64,000 nucleotides of DNA from Capitulum mitella (GCA_030062745.1 CP099845.1:18950903-19014902); one strand, 5' to 3'; counted from the stretch's first letter, positions 1 to 12,044 are shown. Notes: generated from the sequence alone by a model not told the origin. Numbers and translations: made by a program.

Positions 1-3000
1 ACGAGGTAGTTTGATGACATATTCTTTTGTCTTGATATTTCAAGCATTTCATCGTCCTTTATCGTCACATTGCCAGAAAAACTTTGATTCAAGTTTAATG
101 TAGGAACTGAAAGGAACGTTAGGACTCATAGTTTGCTTTTTCAACTCCATCTCTTTGGTGGAAAGGGAAGGGAAGAATTGGCCGGGAACCTACCGACTGA
201 TGTAAGAAAATCTGAAATCAGAGTCGCTGATTTTTTATTCACGGGGCCAGAGTGCGGTGCACACAGATCACGAAACATACCAGCGTTGAACGGGACCCCC
301 TCTCCGGGCAATTCACGGAATTGGTCCACTTCATCACGATAAGTCATGGAATAAGCACCTGCCTTACGACAGTTCGTGGAACTGAATGAGCACCTGTTGA
401 CAGTTAAGCGACACGGTTGATAACCAACATGCAATGGGCGATGTTAGCATTTCTCGGACTGTCGTCTTCGTCAGATATGTCGTTATGTGCACCACGTTTT
501 GGCTGCTCTAGTCTCCAGCCATCATGTGGCAGGGTGGTTGCTCCTGTGGTATGGCAGACTAACCTCCGCCTGTTCAGCAGGGGTTGGTCTGCTTTACTGG
601 CCGAAACGTAAAGTACGTAACAATACATGTGACGGGGTGATAGTCCAAAAAATGATAACATCAGCTTTACTTCATTAATAACATTTCGTATAGAGCCATA
701 TGCATCGGTTACCGGCCGATAGATACGAACCCATGATTATCATGTCGAACGGCGTTCAAGAATGACGTTGAGAAGTACCAAGTGCTCCCACGCTAACTGC
801 TGCGAGACAATGCCCTCTCGTGTATACAGGGATCAGTGGCAGACATGGGCATTCTGATGTCTTGACAGTGTGTTTCTTGACCAATAGTTCGTATTGGTAG
901 GAGGAAGATCGACCTAAATCAGCCTAAATGCTGTCGCAGTATTTTCATTGCAACAATATGAGATGAAACTTAACTACTACGGTGTGTAAACTATGGGAAA
1001 AACTGAACTAAAAAAGAAAATATTATTACCTTTCGCTAGTATAACATTTCGTATTTTCTATGAATTTAGAACAGCATAGAAAGGACACGCAACGGTGATA
1101 TCATTAACTCCATGGTGTTGAATTATCTAAAAATTCGTAATAGCGAATACACGCTTCTTCTACGTTCATATGTGCATGAAATACGAAATGCAAGCTATGA
1201 TTCAAACGTCATGTCGCCACTGAAATTTGAAGCACGACTTCCCTAGAGATGTTGCAGAGAACAGTCGGAATTGGTTGACTCATCCGACATTCGTGGCTGA
1301 TGAATGCATGAACAATGCTCAGGTGAATCACAGTTCCTGCGGCTGCCGAGATGTCATGCAGAGGATGGCGTCATCTTCTTTTCATGTAAACAACAGTGGT
1401 CTGTGCCATTGTTTATTGAGCCATGCTCTTTGAGTATGTAGACGAATCTTTTCTGTGGTGTTCCCAGAAAGTCCTCCTTGTCTAACTCCTGAAATTTTTA
1501 GACGTGTGGCAATAGCCTGCCGCTTTTAAGTTTCTTTTTTTAGCTGAATGGAGTGGTCGGGTTATGTAAGAAAGCAGCACTCATTGTCCGTAGGCACAGC
1601 CTCTTACTCGCTACACTGCAGTTCGGAAAAGAACAGGGACTTGATGGTTAGTTCACTGCATTTGTCTAACCTGTGCCCTGATTTAACTAGGTACAGGCCA
1701 GTGCCTTCGGCTGAGTGAAATGCACTGACCATAACGCGATAGCCGCCGTCATTGTTGACATGTCACGTGGCCATCTATTCACACGCATTGTCCAATGATG
1801 CATGTACCGGCATAAATGCGTATGTATACTGGGGTCCCGTCAGACGGAAATTCTGCCTGTGGCTCATAAAACAGGAAGAACGTTTTACATCGTTCACCGG
1901 AGGATCTGAATGTTTCCTTTGACCTTAACCCTCGGTTATTTGCAGTACTACTTTTCTTCGATGCGGGAGGTCTGTCAATGGTCGCTTGTCAGTGAAATCA
2001 CATGCCACTTATGTCGTACGCGCAACACGGCACAATTTTCTGGATGCTGGTGAAACCATTCAGTTGCAACCAACATAACTACTTCTCGCATTTTGAATAC
2101 ATTTGAATAATAATTTTGATTGCTGTTTGATTGCCGTTTACGTTCCACGTTACCTGTTGCGACAGAGTCGTAAATATTGGCTCTTTTTAGCAGCGAACAT
2201 ATTCCGTGCATGTGAAATATATTGCAGACAGATGTGCGTGGTGCTGAGTGCTTAACCCAACGATGTAAACACAGGTAAGCACCGTCGTTTGCTGACGTTC
2301 TGTTTTGCTTTCCAGGCATACATTTGCCTCGCAGGACGCTATCCAGCAGTCCATCTCTCCTTCCCTGAATAGGAGGAGCCCTGTCCGGAAATGTCGCGAG
2401 GTCCGTGCCGCACTGCCCACCGGGTGGTCAGGCGTCAGCCGGAAATGCCGCGGCCTGCGCCGGCGCCATTTTCGGCCACCGCTTCCGGAAGCCGTGGACG
2501 AGGCGACAACCGGTCCGCCGGTCTACGGTCCGCCGGTCTACGGACCGCCACCAGCCGTCATTGATTGATTCTGCTGCCGCGGAGGATCGATTTGCGCCCG
2601 TTTTCGTGGCGTGCATCGCGTGACTATGCGGGCGGCGACGTCCGTTGGGTGCACCTGGCCACCGGTGCCGAGGGCCTGGCGGCGGACAGACGAGGAAAAT
2701 GTGCGGCCACTTTTCCGGCTCCTCATCGCCATATCAGGACGCATTAAATGCGCTGATGCGAGGTCTTTGGCATTGGACTGCTGAGGACGCGGCGTCCAGT
2801 TCGAGACGTGATACAGAACCTGGGTGTGTGGACAAGAAACAGCTCGGTTTTCATCTAATGATGAAGTTGCAAACAGAAGAGCAAGGCTGAATGGGCCGCA
2901 AGACTTTACGATGTGTGCTGATCCGGTCTCGAAGAAACGCATAACGAATAAATTAGATTCAACGGCCTCGGCGCCTCATAACGGGATCACATATGGCTGT

Positions 3001-4150
3001 AACAGATCTGTACAGGATCGGCACGGAGGACGGCAGTCCTTCCAACCTTGAATGATGAGGCACTGGCTCCACGGACTGCATGGCAAGAACTTCCTGCAAA
3101 ACGCCTCCGGCGCTTTCATTGGTCCGACCCGCTCTCTCGGCCTCGTTATGCAGAAACCGCGTGCACGTAAATCCGGTCTTTACGACGCAGATAGCGTGCC
3201 AGTCAAACTTTTCACCCTAGTTCCAAACTTCCGAAATGAACTACAATTTTTCGAAGAGCTCCTGCCAAGACGAAACCTTTCCGGTCCAGCTCTTCATTCG
3301 CCGACTAACCGCTGTAGTTCAAGACCCTCGTTTGTCTTGTATCCTCATTCATGGATCCTCATTTGTCTTGTCTTCTAGGCAAACGTCATGTGCCAATCAA
3401 ATCTCTCTTCTTAATTGATCTCATGACACTGCAAAGACAGGATATCATTAAAAGAGATGCGATCAACACCGTTATCAGCTTAAGGAGCGTCTCAACGACT
3501 TATCATCGATCAGTTGGGCGATTCCTTCCAGATATTGATAATCTCACATGTTTTCATTTGCTTCCTGTCGCGACGTCTGGCATGCAGTTATGTGAATTTG
3601 ACGGCCTTTCAAGAACGTGAACCAATTTCTCACGGTGAGATCCTTGAATGAGAGACCACGTTGCAACGGACGCGACAGGCGGGAAGCTCACTGCAGTCAG
3701 TGCTGTTACTTTACCGGCTTCTGCAGCTTGCTATCCTAAATGCACATCTCAAAAAACTCAAATAGGATCTCGACACACCGTTGCATATTTCATGGAACCG
3801 TTGCTCTCACCAGCTGCAATGAATATATTCATTGGATTAGCGAGAGCTTTGTGGAAGTGGGACAGGAGGATGCTTCGAGGGCCATGGAGAAACAGTCGTC
3901 ATAGGGCCAACTTTTTCTGACGTTCGCGCATAAGCGTCCTACGTCATGAGAAATACGCCACCAACTTAACGATCAGCTGTGTACATCGGGATCACTTGCC
4001 CAAATGACTGACCAAGCATCCAGCAAAATGCAACCAACTTGTCCGTCACGCAATACCGCTGAGCACAGCCCGCCTCAGCTCAGCGCCAGCGCCATCGCCC
4101 GCCAGCTTGCATCAGCACCAGCGCCGCCACGCCGCCAGCTCGCCTCAGTG
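1..4150. other. gene-free region downstream of the GALNT gene
   Basis: I recognise no gene here. Open frames are short and carry no family motif. A GC-rich patch at about 2390-2700 contains a short tandem duplication (two copies of a CCGCCGGTCTACGG unit at about 2516-2545) that gives a Gly-Pro-Pro-Val-Tyr repeat in one frame. I found no clear polyadenylation signal for the minus-strand GALNT gene close to its stop codon. Confidence 0.5.
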
Positions 4151-4360
4151 TCAGCGCCTCCACACGGCCAGCTGGTCACTGAGCCTCGCCAGGGTGGCGG
4201 ACATCCAACCATCGGCGCTAGGCCGCCGCCAGCTGAACGCCTGGTCCAGCCTGGCCGGCTCGCACGGCGCCAGGCTGAGCCGGCCCGCCGCCTGAGAGCC
4301 TGTGGCGTCACCAGCCGTCAGACAGCGCCGCAGCAGTTGGTGTTCCAGCGTGCCGTTGTC
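4151..4360 (-). CDS. GALNT: GALNT exon 11: last lectin repeat and stop
   Basis: The exon encodes [17 protein letters not shown], then [17 protein letters not shown], the gamma repeat (g.l.h....rCL ... l..C....QqF.W). It ends TGA at 4151-4153. The acceptor is CCTCAG|GAC. The bases beyond the stop are a degenerate GCCAGC/CAGCGC-rich tract. Confidence 0.9.
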   Translation of the reverse strand, partial: DNGTLEHQLLRRCLTAGDATGSQAAGRLSLAPCEPARLDQAFSWRRPSADGWMSATLARLSDQLAVWRR

Positions 4361-7300
4361 CTGAGGACCGCCAGATGGGCGTCAGGAGAGCTGGGGGGGG
4401 GGGTCGTCCTCGGCACGACGTGGCCAGAGTCAACGAGCCACGGAAGATCAGATCTGCCAACTGACCCACATCACATGCAACACACCCCCGACGTGCACTG
4501 GGCGTCGCACGGCAGATTTGGTTGCCTGAATGCACCGAAGTTCAAGAAAACCTCCCCGATAGTTCCTCACATATCAACGTTACAGCATCGTCGCCATGTG
4601 ACGAATATCCCGCCAGTTTCTTCACTGCATGCCCAGGCTGAACTGGGAGGTTTGCCGGAGCGCCTGTGCGCGTTGCCCGGAGGCTAGGAGACCTCCGGGC
4701 AGGCTGCCCGGAAGCTGCGAAAGACAGCACCAGCTCACCTGGTGGTGGGTCCAGGTCATGAAGCGGCCCCCGTTGGGGCAGAGGGAGACCACGGCGGCGT
4801 CCAGAGACGGCATGAAGCCGGCGCACAGCTCCCCGAGCACCAGTCTGCCCGCAGTGTTCAGACGGAATATCTGGCAGACGTGGCGACAGCTCAGAGGAGC
4901 GATTTTCACGGGGAGCTTACGGCGCTTCGGATTAAGAAAGAACGGAGAAAATCGAGTGAAATCGACCAGGAAAAACGCGCAGGCGAATGCAGGTCACGAA
5001 ATAACAATAAAGACACTGTGTAAAGTAAATAATTGCCTTCAATACAGCATGCAAGTAGTTGTTGTTTCTGTTTCTCAGTAACGCCTAACGAAAACGTTTC
5101 ATGTCAGTTTTCTGCCCGTTCTCGTGTTTCCGGCGCTCAGCACGGCGACGAGTACCGCACCTGCCCTGGGCCTGCTCCAGCACACGCCCCCAGCACCAGG
5201 GTCTGCACGTGCGGCTCCACGTATCGGTCGCTGGATCCAACACACAGGCCGCTCTTATCGTGCACGATCTGAAGCAGGCCCCAGGAGACGTTCTCGGTTA
5301 ACAAGCAATGGAAGGCGCGCCCTGTGTAATAGGACTACTGCAATGACAACTCTTCGAACAACTGCATTGCTAGGGTACTTGGATGGGTGCTAAATGGGTC
5401 TGGGACCTAAGTATTTCAGAAGCGACGTGACTTACGTAGATTCGAAGCGAAGAGGTGACCATATGTTCATACAGCCAGTCAGACTAAAGCAATCACATTT
5501 TGAACACTGCCCAGGAGCGCCATAGTGCATAGTCTCTCTCCATAGTGCAGGAACGTGCATCGCATACACTGGGCCAGCCATGGTACCGTCCAGCGGCGTC
5601 TAGAGCGTCCTGTGAGCAGCTTTCTGGCCCTAACCTGGCCCCAGGCGGCATTGGCGGGCGGCGGGGGATAGATCGCAGACAGTTCCGGAGCTGCCGCCGA
5701 CAGGTACCAGGAGAAGCTGCGACACATCAGCTGACGGCGCAGCAGCTGACGGCCGCTGACGTCACCAGCGTCGATCGACCGGCTGGCGGGCTCCTCCGTG
5801 AAGAAGTGCTCTTGGTGCTCATCCATCCAGACCGCGGCCACGCGCAGGAAGTTCTGGGGTGGGAGATGGATCAGTTGGCCCGGCGCAAAGTCACCAGAGA
5901 CCTTTTTTACAAGACCTGTCAATTATCTGTGTAATTACCGGGGGTCGGGGACATGCCCTCCCCCCCCCCGCTTTTGGCCCATCGTGCTGGCGTCCCCTTA
6001 TGCCACAGCAAAAATATTTAATAGAAAATAAAAGAACACACCTCTAGTACCCAAGCCCAAAGAGATGCCGAGCTCTGTTTTTCTCCTTTTCGTTTTTCTT
6101 CCTTTTCTTGTTTTTGCTGGGGGAGTGCTTTTCGACCTCCTTGGCAAACATCAGCCTCCAGGCGCCCCCTCTCCATATTCTGATCAACCACTCCTCGTGG
6201 ACACGGCGCCCGTTACGGGGAACCACTCTGGTACAGGTCAGGCAACCCTCGCATGCTCGGTGCCCCATGCAGGGGAGATGGTCTCTTCTTGTGCGGATGA
6301 GACACCTATAAAGAATCTGGCTTCCCTCACAGACCAGACATGTCTGCGATGCAGGCGCCCTTTACAGGTCAGGCGTCCTTGACGAGCGAGGCGCCCGTGC
6401 AGATTAGGCACCACTGTGTTTGTCGCCCCCTCTACAGATCAGGTGTCCATACGGGACTTGGCGCCCCCATACAGAACATGCACGTCTTACAAGGTAGGCG
6501 TCCCGTACAGGCCAGGCTGGTTGTGTGCATGTTTGTTTCCATTTCATGTCTTACACTTCATTAGACTGATCCTTGGCCGGAACAGTACACAGCTTTTAAC
6601 CAGAGATGCTATGTATTGGTGGTCCTCATAGCTGCAATTTGGAGCAAAAAAAAAAACTCGAATGATGGCTATGCTCATCGTTACTATTTTTAGGACACTG
6701 GCACACCTAAAGGCCTTTTACCCTGTACAACTGCTTTTACCACTGGTGGCCAGATGAGGCAGGTTATGTCTGGAAAAATCAGATGTGACGCAGCTGTTTC
6801 GAACCAGTATCAGCGAACGAGGTAACAGAAAAAGTGGGGTCAAAAGTCTGAAATTGAACGCCACACTGGCACAGGAATACAAACAAGAAAGTGTCTTACC
6901 TCATCAGGTACTTTGGCACCGCTCATGTCCGCGTATATGTATGTAAACCTAAAATGCATTGATATATGCGCCTTTATATCCGTAAATATGTAAGTAAACT
7001 ACCGGTTTCATTCTAAATAGATGGTTCCCTTGACTGAGGTCGGCGCCCGCTTTGAGGTTGGCGCATTTCCTGGACGAATGGTCCCCCTACCTTTCGTTGT
7101 GTTCCCACACCTCTGCTGTCGTTGGATACATGAGGAAACAAGGACAACGCGAGGAATGTAGTTTTTGTCATGCGTCATGCAGGTGAATCGAAATGTGTTA
7201 GTTTTCTTTCCCCGGGACATCACTGTTGATTTGTCATGCGTCATACGGATGAATCAAACTGCGTTAGTTTCTTTTCCTCGTGCAGGCTGAACATTCCGCG

Positions 7301-10300
7301 GTTTAGAATCACGCTCTGATGTAATTTACTAAAAACTTCCAGCTCAACTTCTACGCTGAAGCCAGCTTGATAGCGAACCATTAGGCCTGAGGTCATCACC
7401 TCACGCTGTCGTTCGATACTCACCGGTAGCATCGACTCTTACCGCGCTGATGATGGGCCCCCGCCTTCTGGAGGAGAGGTCGCCGAAGCTGTACGGAGTC
7501 CGATCTCTGTAGACGTGTCCAACGCGAGAGCACGGCACCATCCGAATATCTCCGCCACACATCCAGGTCTGCAACGATCGAGCAATGCTGAATATATCAT
7601 CTTCATCCAGACACTAAGACCATGTAAGATGCAACCTAAAAGCATCCGCATCGGCTCCCAAGGCAGGCATTTCGTAAGGCCCACCTTGAACGACAGCTCC
7701 ATATTTTCCGCTCCCCAGCCCAGCAGGCCGGGGTCGTAGGCGCCCAGGTAGAAGAACCACCATCGGGAGACGGCAAAAATACCGCCCGAGTGAGTTGCCG
7801 AGCTTGAACGAAATCAAAAAGGGCAGTAAACATCATGATCCTCATTTCCTGTCATTACTGGATGTCGTGAAGGTGCTGAACCGAGTTTGAACAAACATTT
7901 ACGAATCCAAACCTGTTTTAGTGTTTCCCGGCACGATAGCGATCCTCCGTCACCATGTGGTTCGCTGTCCGAGGCAAAAGTGCTCCTAATTGGCGCCATT
8001 TAGGAGGTGGGATCGAGTCGCAGCAACGATCTCGACTAGGCATGAGCGCCAATCCCAACGCAATCCACTTCAACAAGGTCGGATTAAATATGAAATAAAA
8101 TTGTGATGTGACACAAAATAGTGAAATGCGTAAGACATTACATAAATACATATGTTAATTAATTTTAAATTTCTTGTACATAAAAAATCGCAGATAGTTC
8201 TTGCAAGCAGCGATGGAAACCCTGGGAGAACAGGGACAAAAGTTTGCAGCAGTCGCTGTGAAGAGGAATGCTGATTCTGACTTTACACTGGTCTGACGCA
8301 ACCGAAAGCCATCTGACTCGAACAGGTCCAGCGCCGGCCGACAAAAGGCTGCAGCCATCTGTGAATCACCTGTAGGGCGCGCTGCCGGTGGAGTCACTCT
8401 TTAGTTCGGCTGGGGTGAGCAGACGCTCCTTGAAGCGCAGCGCCCAGTCGAAAATGCCGCGCGGCATCTGGGGCGTGCTCTGGCGGCCGCCGGTGGCGCT
8501 GTGCAGCGGCTGGTATTGGAAACTGTTGCTGTCGATAGCGTCTAACAGCGGAACCGCCACGGTTCGCCTGTGAAGCGGCGTCGGGTTACGTCAGACCAGG
8601 AGAAAGGGACTGGCTGAGTAAGAGCTAATGAAGTTACCGGGTTGAATAAAACAACGGTGCCACATTTTGGCCTCAGACTGTAGGGCCACTTTGTCTCTGG
8701 GGACGTGGGGGAGGCATGGCTGAACGTGGCCCATGAACCTCACCTTCAGCATAGCATTCTTTCCTATCCCTTAGATTTCCCGAAATCCAAACCTATCTAA
8801 AAGCAGCATTATTTTTTGACATTCAGTCCACGCACTTCTTACGAATCGAACGTCGCCGCGTTATACCGTCGCCTTTCACGGCAGCAACAGCAATTCATGA
8901 CTGCCGTTGCCACTTGAACACATGGCAAACTTCCTCGCCCGCCTCCGTAAGGAACAGCAGCCTGACCTGTTCCGGGCCACGGCCGCCAGCAGCGGCGGCA
9001 GCCAGCCGGCCGCGACCTCGCAGTGGGCATCCAGGAAGACCAGCGTCTGCCCTGCGGCGGCCAGCGCACCGATGGTCTTGGCGCGGATCAGACCCTCCCG
9101 GCGGTCGGTCCGCAGCACGCGCACCGGCGCCGCGCCGGACAGGGACGCCTCCAGCGGCCCGCCCAGGTCCTCTGGTGTAGGTGGGAGGCTCAATAGCGGC
9201 TACGAGGGCCGACCGGTTCGGCAGATCATCAATGCCCGAATCGGCCGTTTTGGTATCTGAGGCTGGTACTCTCTTGACGGTGATTTATTGCGAACGTGAC
9301 GTGAAAGCTTGAACAGAGCGTTTTCTTTGAAAATGTTTGCAATTACCTGCATTTAATACAGCTTGTCAGCCGTATAAATATGCTCTTTGAGTCAATGGAA
9401 GCCTAAACGATGCTACTTTTACTTCTTGGTGTGGCTCCTTACAGCCCCTAAGGCCGGCACCATACTCCCGTGACCAAGGTGTGCATCAGTCCATATCATT
9501 GACGTTGAACGGCTAGCCTTGTCTGAGTCTCCACTAATCATGAGGAGGGCTGTAGAGAGCAGAGCACCAGTCGTCGGACCGTACCGAAATGGCTGAAGTC
9601 GTCGACGAGCAGGACCTCTCGGAGCAGTCGGGGCGGCGAGCGGTCCAGCACGCTCTGCACCGTCCGCAGCAGCGTCGACAGACCCTCGTTGTGGAAGACG
9701 ATGATGACCGAGACAGACGACAGGACTTGTGGGTACTGCCAATGGCGGCACCTAGCGGGAGAGATTCAGACGCTCACGTCTGTTAAAAGGCGAGTAAACG
9801 CGTGGCTGAATGATTACGACTGGCGATAAATACCCGCCCACAGGCCATCACCTGAACGACTGGGGGTGGGACCAAATCTAGGAAATGAGCGACTCCCCAG
9901 ATTTGCGATATACGAATGGGCTTGTGTCACGTCTTGATGACATAATAAGTAAGGCAGCAGAAACTTGGAGTAATGCCAAGAACCCTCACTAAATGGACAC
10001 AAACAGAACCCCTGCGAGACAATTAGTGATGACTGGGCGCCCCAAAACTGCAGTTCAGGAAATGAGATGTCCGCTACAGGTAAACGTAAACACATTAGTT
10101 TGGGGCAAGTTAAACTCTACCCAGGATATGTCAACTGTCCGAAGAATCACGTGCAATGGCCGTCGTGACCGGGTGTAGGCGCGAACTGAGGAGTTGGTTC
10201 GCCCGCACTGACTGCGACAGCCACGGATATCAACTGGAGAGGACCCACGTGGTTATCGGAACAGATGTACTGTCTCCAAAGGTTCGGACTGCTGCATGAA

Positions 10301-10882
10301 GACACTGGATGGATTGCCTGAGCGGTGGACGGTGCCGATTGTGCAAATCAATATGCTGCATGAGAAGACATGAGTATACTGAATGCAATGTCCTGGAGTT
10401 CTGGTTTGAATACACATACCGGGAGATCGGTTGAATAGACTGCGTTGTACTAACCTAGGTATCTGAATAAAGCAGTGCTGCCGGATGACTTTGGCCTCAA
10501 TGCGCAGGCGGGCAATATACTAACAGTGACTCTATCTATTATCATAAATGAATAAATAGCATGGATTTAACTGACTGCGGAGGCCGGATGTCAGGCAGTG
10601 GCCGCCGCAGCGGAAGCCGGTCTGAGGTCGTCATGTTCATGCCGTAGCGGGTCCAGCCGTGGTCCGGCCAGCTGTTGGTCTTGTTGAAGACCAGGAGATG
10701 CTCGGAGACGGGACCGTCGGAAAAGTTCAATGCAGTTCGGCTGAACGTCGGCGCCGGCCCTCTGTTTGGCCACAGCTGAGGGAGGTTACGGGAACGCGTA
10801 GATAAATCAACGAATACATAAATAAACATTGTAGTCCACGGAACATTTTTGATTATTTCAATTCACAAGGCAATATATATAC

Positions 10883-10935
<53 letters not shown>

Positions 10936-11031
10936 GTCGATTATATAAATGTACGACATATAGGAATATATATATATATATTGTATATATATACATATAT
11001 GTGTATATATATATGTATATACATACATATA

Positions 11032-11077
<46 letters not shown>

Positions 11078-11402
11078 CGATTCCGTTGGATCCGTCTTTG
11101 TCTCGGCTGTACGTGTGAAGCTTTAACATAATAACGCACTGCAATGCAAAGTTCCAGACTGCACGTCAAACCTCCCCCATGGGACTCACCGTGGCGTTGG
11201 CGGCCAGCGCCTCCAGGAAGGCGGCCTGTATCTGGACTGACAGGGGGTCGGTCTCTGCCGGTGCCCACAGCAGACCGGGCAGGTGCCAGGCCGCAGAGAG
11301 CGCGGCCGCCGTCAGCGCCACGTATACCGCCTGGTGTCGGCTGCACTCGGCCGAGGCTGACGGCTGGGGGAGAGGGAGAGATAGAGGCGGTGTCTTCAGC
11401 AA
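4151..11402 (-). CDS. GALNT: polypeptide N-acetylgalactosaminyltransferase (11 exons)
   Basis: This gene encodes a Golgi type II membrane enzyme that transfers GalNAc from UDP-GalNAc to Ser/Thr, the first step of mucin-type O-glycosylation. Exons on the minus strand, 5' to 3': 11402-11190, 10775-10576, 9751-9585, 9171-8967, 8567-8370, 7802-7685, 7568-7443, 5853-5635, 5268-5161, 4870-4739 and 4360-4151. Every junction is GT/AG and the phases agree, giving about 631 residues, usual for the family. Visible parts are a signal anchor (about 25-47), a VIIVFHNEG motif (about 152-160), the metal-binding DAH triad (D241, H243), WGAEN (357-361), SRVGH with H385, and a ricin-type lectin domain (about 483-610) with Cys-Leu and Q-x-F repeats. 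The start is the first Met in frame with the anchor; a further upstream exon cannot be excluded. The paralogue number is not assigned. The 'GGEN' motif common in the family reads GAEN here. Confidence 0.93.
4739..4870 (-). CDS. GALNT: GALNT exon 10: second lectin repeat
   Basis: The exon encodes [19 protein letters not shown], then [18 protein letters not shown], the beta repeat of the lectin domain. The acceptor is TGCCAG|ATA and the donor CACCAG|GTGAGC, phase 0. Confidence 0.92.
5161..5268 (-). CDS. GALNT: GALNT exon 9: first lectin repeat
   Basis: The exon encodes [19 protein letters not shown] and then [13 protein letters not shown], which fits the alpha repeat of a ricin-type lectin domain (sGlCl ... 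l..C......Q). The acceptor CTTCAG|ATC gives a smooth AWGQ-I junction like that of known family members. An alternative AG 27 bases upstream is also in frame. Confidence 0.85.
5635..5853 (-). CDS. GALNT: GALNT exon 8: end of catalytic domain and linker
   Basis: The exon encodes [19 protein letters not shown], then [20 protein letters not shown], then a proline-rich linker ending AWGQ. This corresponds to the family's 'R.aevWmDe......GD.s.R..LR..L.CksF.WyL' block. The acceptor is CCCCAG|AAC and the donor GGCCAG|GTTAGG, phase 0. Confidence 0.95.
6180..6520. repeat. degenerate ~35-bp GCGCCC..ACAGGTCAGG repeat in GALNT intron 8
   Basis: The stretch contains several diverged copies of a unit resembling GGCGCCC..TACAGGTCAGGCGTCC. 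The copies vary in length, so the period is approximate. It lies in the intron between GALNT exons 7 and 8 and resembles in style the GC-rich degenerate array around 14.9-20.4 kb. Confidence 0.45.
7165..7280. repeat. two-copy 66-bp direct repeat
   Basis: TTGTCATGCGTCAT starts at 7165 and again at 7231. In each copy it is followed by a closely similar stretch (TGAATCRAA..TGYGTTAGTTT). The spacing is 66 bases. It lies in the GALNT intron just downstream of exon 7. Confidence 0.75.
7443..7568 (-). CDS. GALNT: GALNT exon 7: CGG and SRVGH motif
   Basis: The exon encodes [20 protein letters not shown] and then the substrate-loop region RDRTPYSFG. The His of SRVGH is the third metal ligand in this family. 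The acceptor is TTGCAG|ACC and the donor GCG|GTAAGA, both phase 0. Confidence 0.95.
7685..7802 (-). CDS. GALNT: GALNT exon 6: Gal/GalNAc-T motif
   Basis: The exon encodes [20 protein letters not shown], then [17 protein letters not shown]. This is the GalNAc-transferase motif of the family. The second Gly of the common WGGEN is Ala here. The acceptor is TTCAAG|CTCGG and the donor TTCAAG|GTGGGC, phase 0. Confidence 0.95.
8370..8567 (-). CDS. GALNT: GALNT exon 5: central catalytic region
   Basis: The exon encodes [17 protein letters not shown], matching the family's 'tvv.PviD.Id...f.Y' block, followed by [10 protein letters not shown]. The acceptor is TTCACAG|GCGAA and the donor CTACAG|GTGATT, phase 2. 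Confidence 0.94.
8967..9171 (-). CDS. GALNT: GALNT exon 4: DxH metal-binding exon
   Basis: The exon encodes [12 protein letters not shown] and then [15 protein letters not shown], the GT1 motif that holds the DxH metal-binding residues (D241 and H243). The acceptor is ACCAG|AGGAC and the donor AACAG|GTCAGG, phase 2. Confidence 0.95.
9585..9751 (-). CDS. GALNT: GALNT exon 3: nucleotide-sugar binding strand
   Basis: The acceptor GCTAG|GTGCC restores the frame from exon 2 and yields a conserved Cys, then [18 protein letters not shown], then a leucine-rich helix ending in the family's LLVDDFS motif. The donor is TTTCG|GTACGG, phase 1. A second AG in the exon (CATTGGCAG) would break the frame, so the upstream one is preferred. 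Confidence 0.92.
10576..10775 (-). CDS. GALNT: GALNT exon 2: stem and start of catalytic region
   Basis: The acceptor is CCTCAG|CTGTGG. The exon encodes a stem rich in potential N-glycosylation sites (NFS, NKT, NMT), then the family-typical stretch [20 protein letters not shown], which corresponds to the 'FN..SD.i.l.R.lpD.R' block before the first catalytic strand. The donor is CCGCA|GTCAGT, phase 2. Confidence 0.9.
10872..11074. repeat. (AT)n microsatellite tract in GALNT intron 1
   Basis: A roughly 200-bp run of AT dinucleotides is broken by islands such as ACATATATGTG. The sequence ATTGTCGATT follows the AT runs twice (about 10933 and 11074), which suggests duplication of a whole AT-plus-tail unit. 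It lies in the short (414-bp) intron between GALNT exons 1 and 2. Confidence 0.9.
11190..11402 (-). CDS. GALNT: GALNT exon 1: cytosolic tail and signal anchor
   Basis: The frame opens with a Met at 11402. A short tail is followed by a hydrophobic segment ([19 protein letters not shown]) and the start of the lumenal stem, which has an NAT glycosylation sequon at its end. The donor is ACG|GTGAGT, phase 0. A pyrimidine-rich tract ending in CAG lies at 11364-11366, so the segment could instead be an internal exon starting at 11363 with the true start further upstream. No sequence homology fixes this part; its place and phase relative to exon 2 support it. Confidence 0.65.
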
Positions 11403-11926
11403 CGAATTGCGGCTTTGACGGCGCAGACGTTCACAACGCGGCTGACGACAGACCTAGTGGCAGCAGTACAGTAATAGTACAGTGGTGGTATTATGCAACT
11501 ATCATCCGTTATGTAACCGCATGCAGCTAATCGATCAGTTTGTCTTCGTGCTACAGCAGTAATAAGTGAGAGCCGCCGTCTATGTCCAGAACGGCAGCAG
11601 ATCAACCACAGCACGTGTTAAGACAACGCGACAGATGTGTAGTGGACTGAGCGCCACACAAACATTACATCCACGGAGAACATTTGGAGCTGGCGCGCGT
11701 TTCAGTAAACTTTTACGCCGACGTAACACATGGTCCCGTGCAACGAATGGACTGCCTGTCAATGTTACTGCTCCAACTACTGCTCTGTGTTGGTTGAAAG
11801 TATGGTGGCTTGTAAGTGGTAATAACAACAACGCAGGACACGCTTCTGACTCTTCATGAGTGTTGAGTGCAATTAACTTCTCCATTATCTCCAAAGCCAC
11901 GTTTGGCTAATGATTTGGCCTAGCAG

Positions 11927-11936
11927 AAAGATTGTC

Positions 11937-11998
<62 letters not shown>

Positions 11999-12006
11999 GA
12001 CAATCT

Positions 12007-12039
<33 letters not shown>
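11927..12039. repeat. 82-bp perfect palindrome with (AT)27 core
   Basis: The arms AAAGATTGTCTTCT (11927-11940) and AGAAGACAATCTTT (11995-12008) are exact reverse complements and flank 54 bases of AT. A second AT run follows (12012-12039). TAGCAGAAAGAT occurs just outside both sides (11921 and 12043). Confidence 0.9.

Positions 12040-12044
<5 letters not shown>

Noticed and set aside
10849..11118. Tyr-Ile-rich protein over the AT repeat
   Set aside because: It is a translation of the (AT)n tract.
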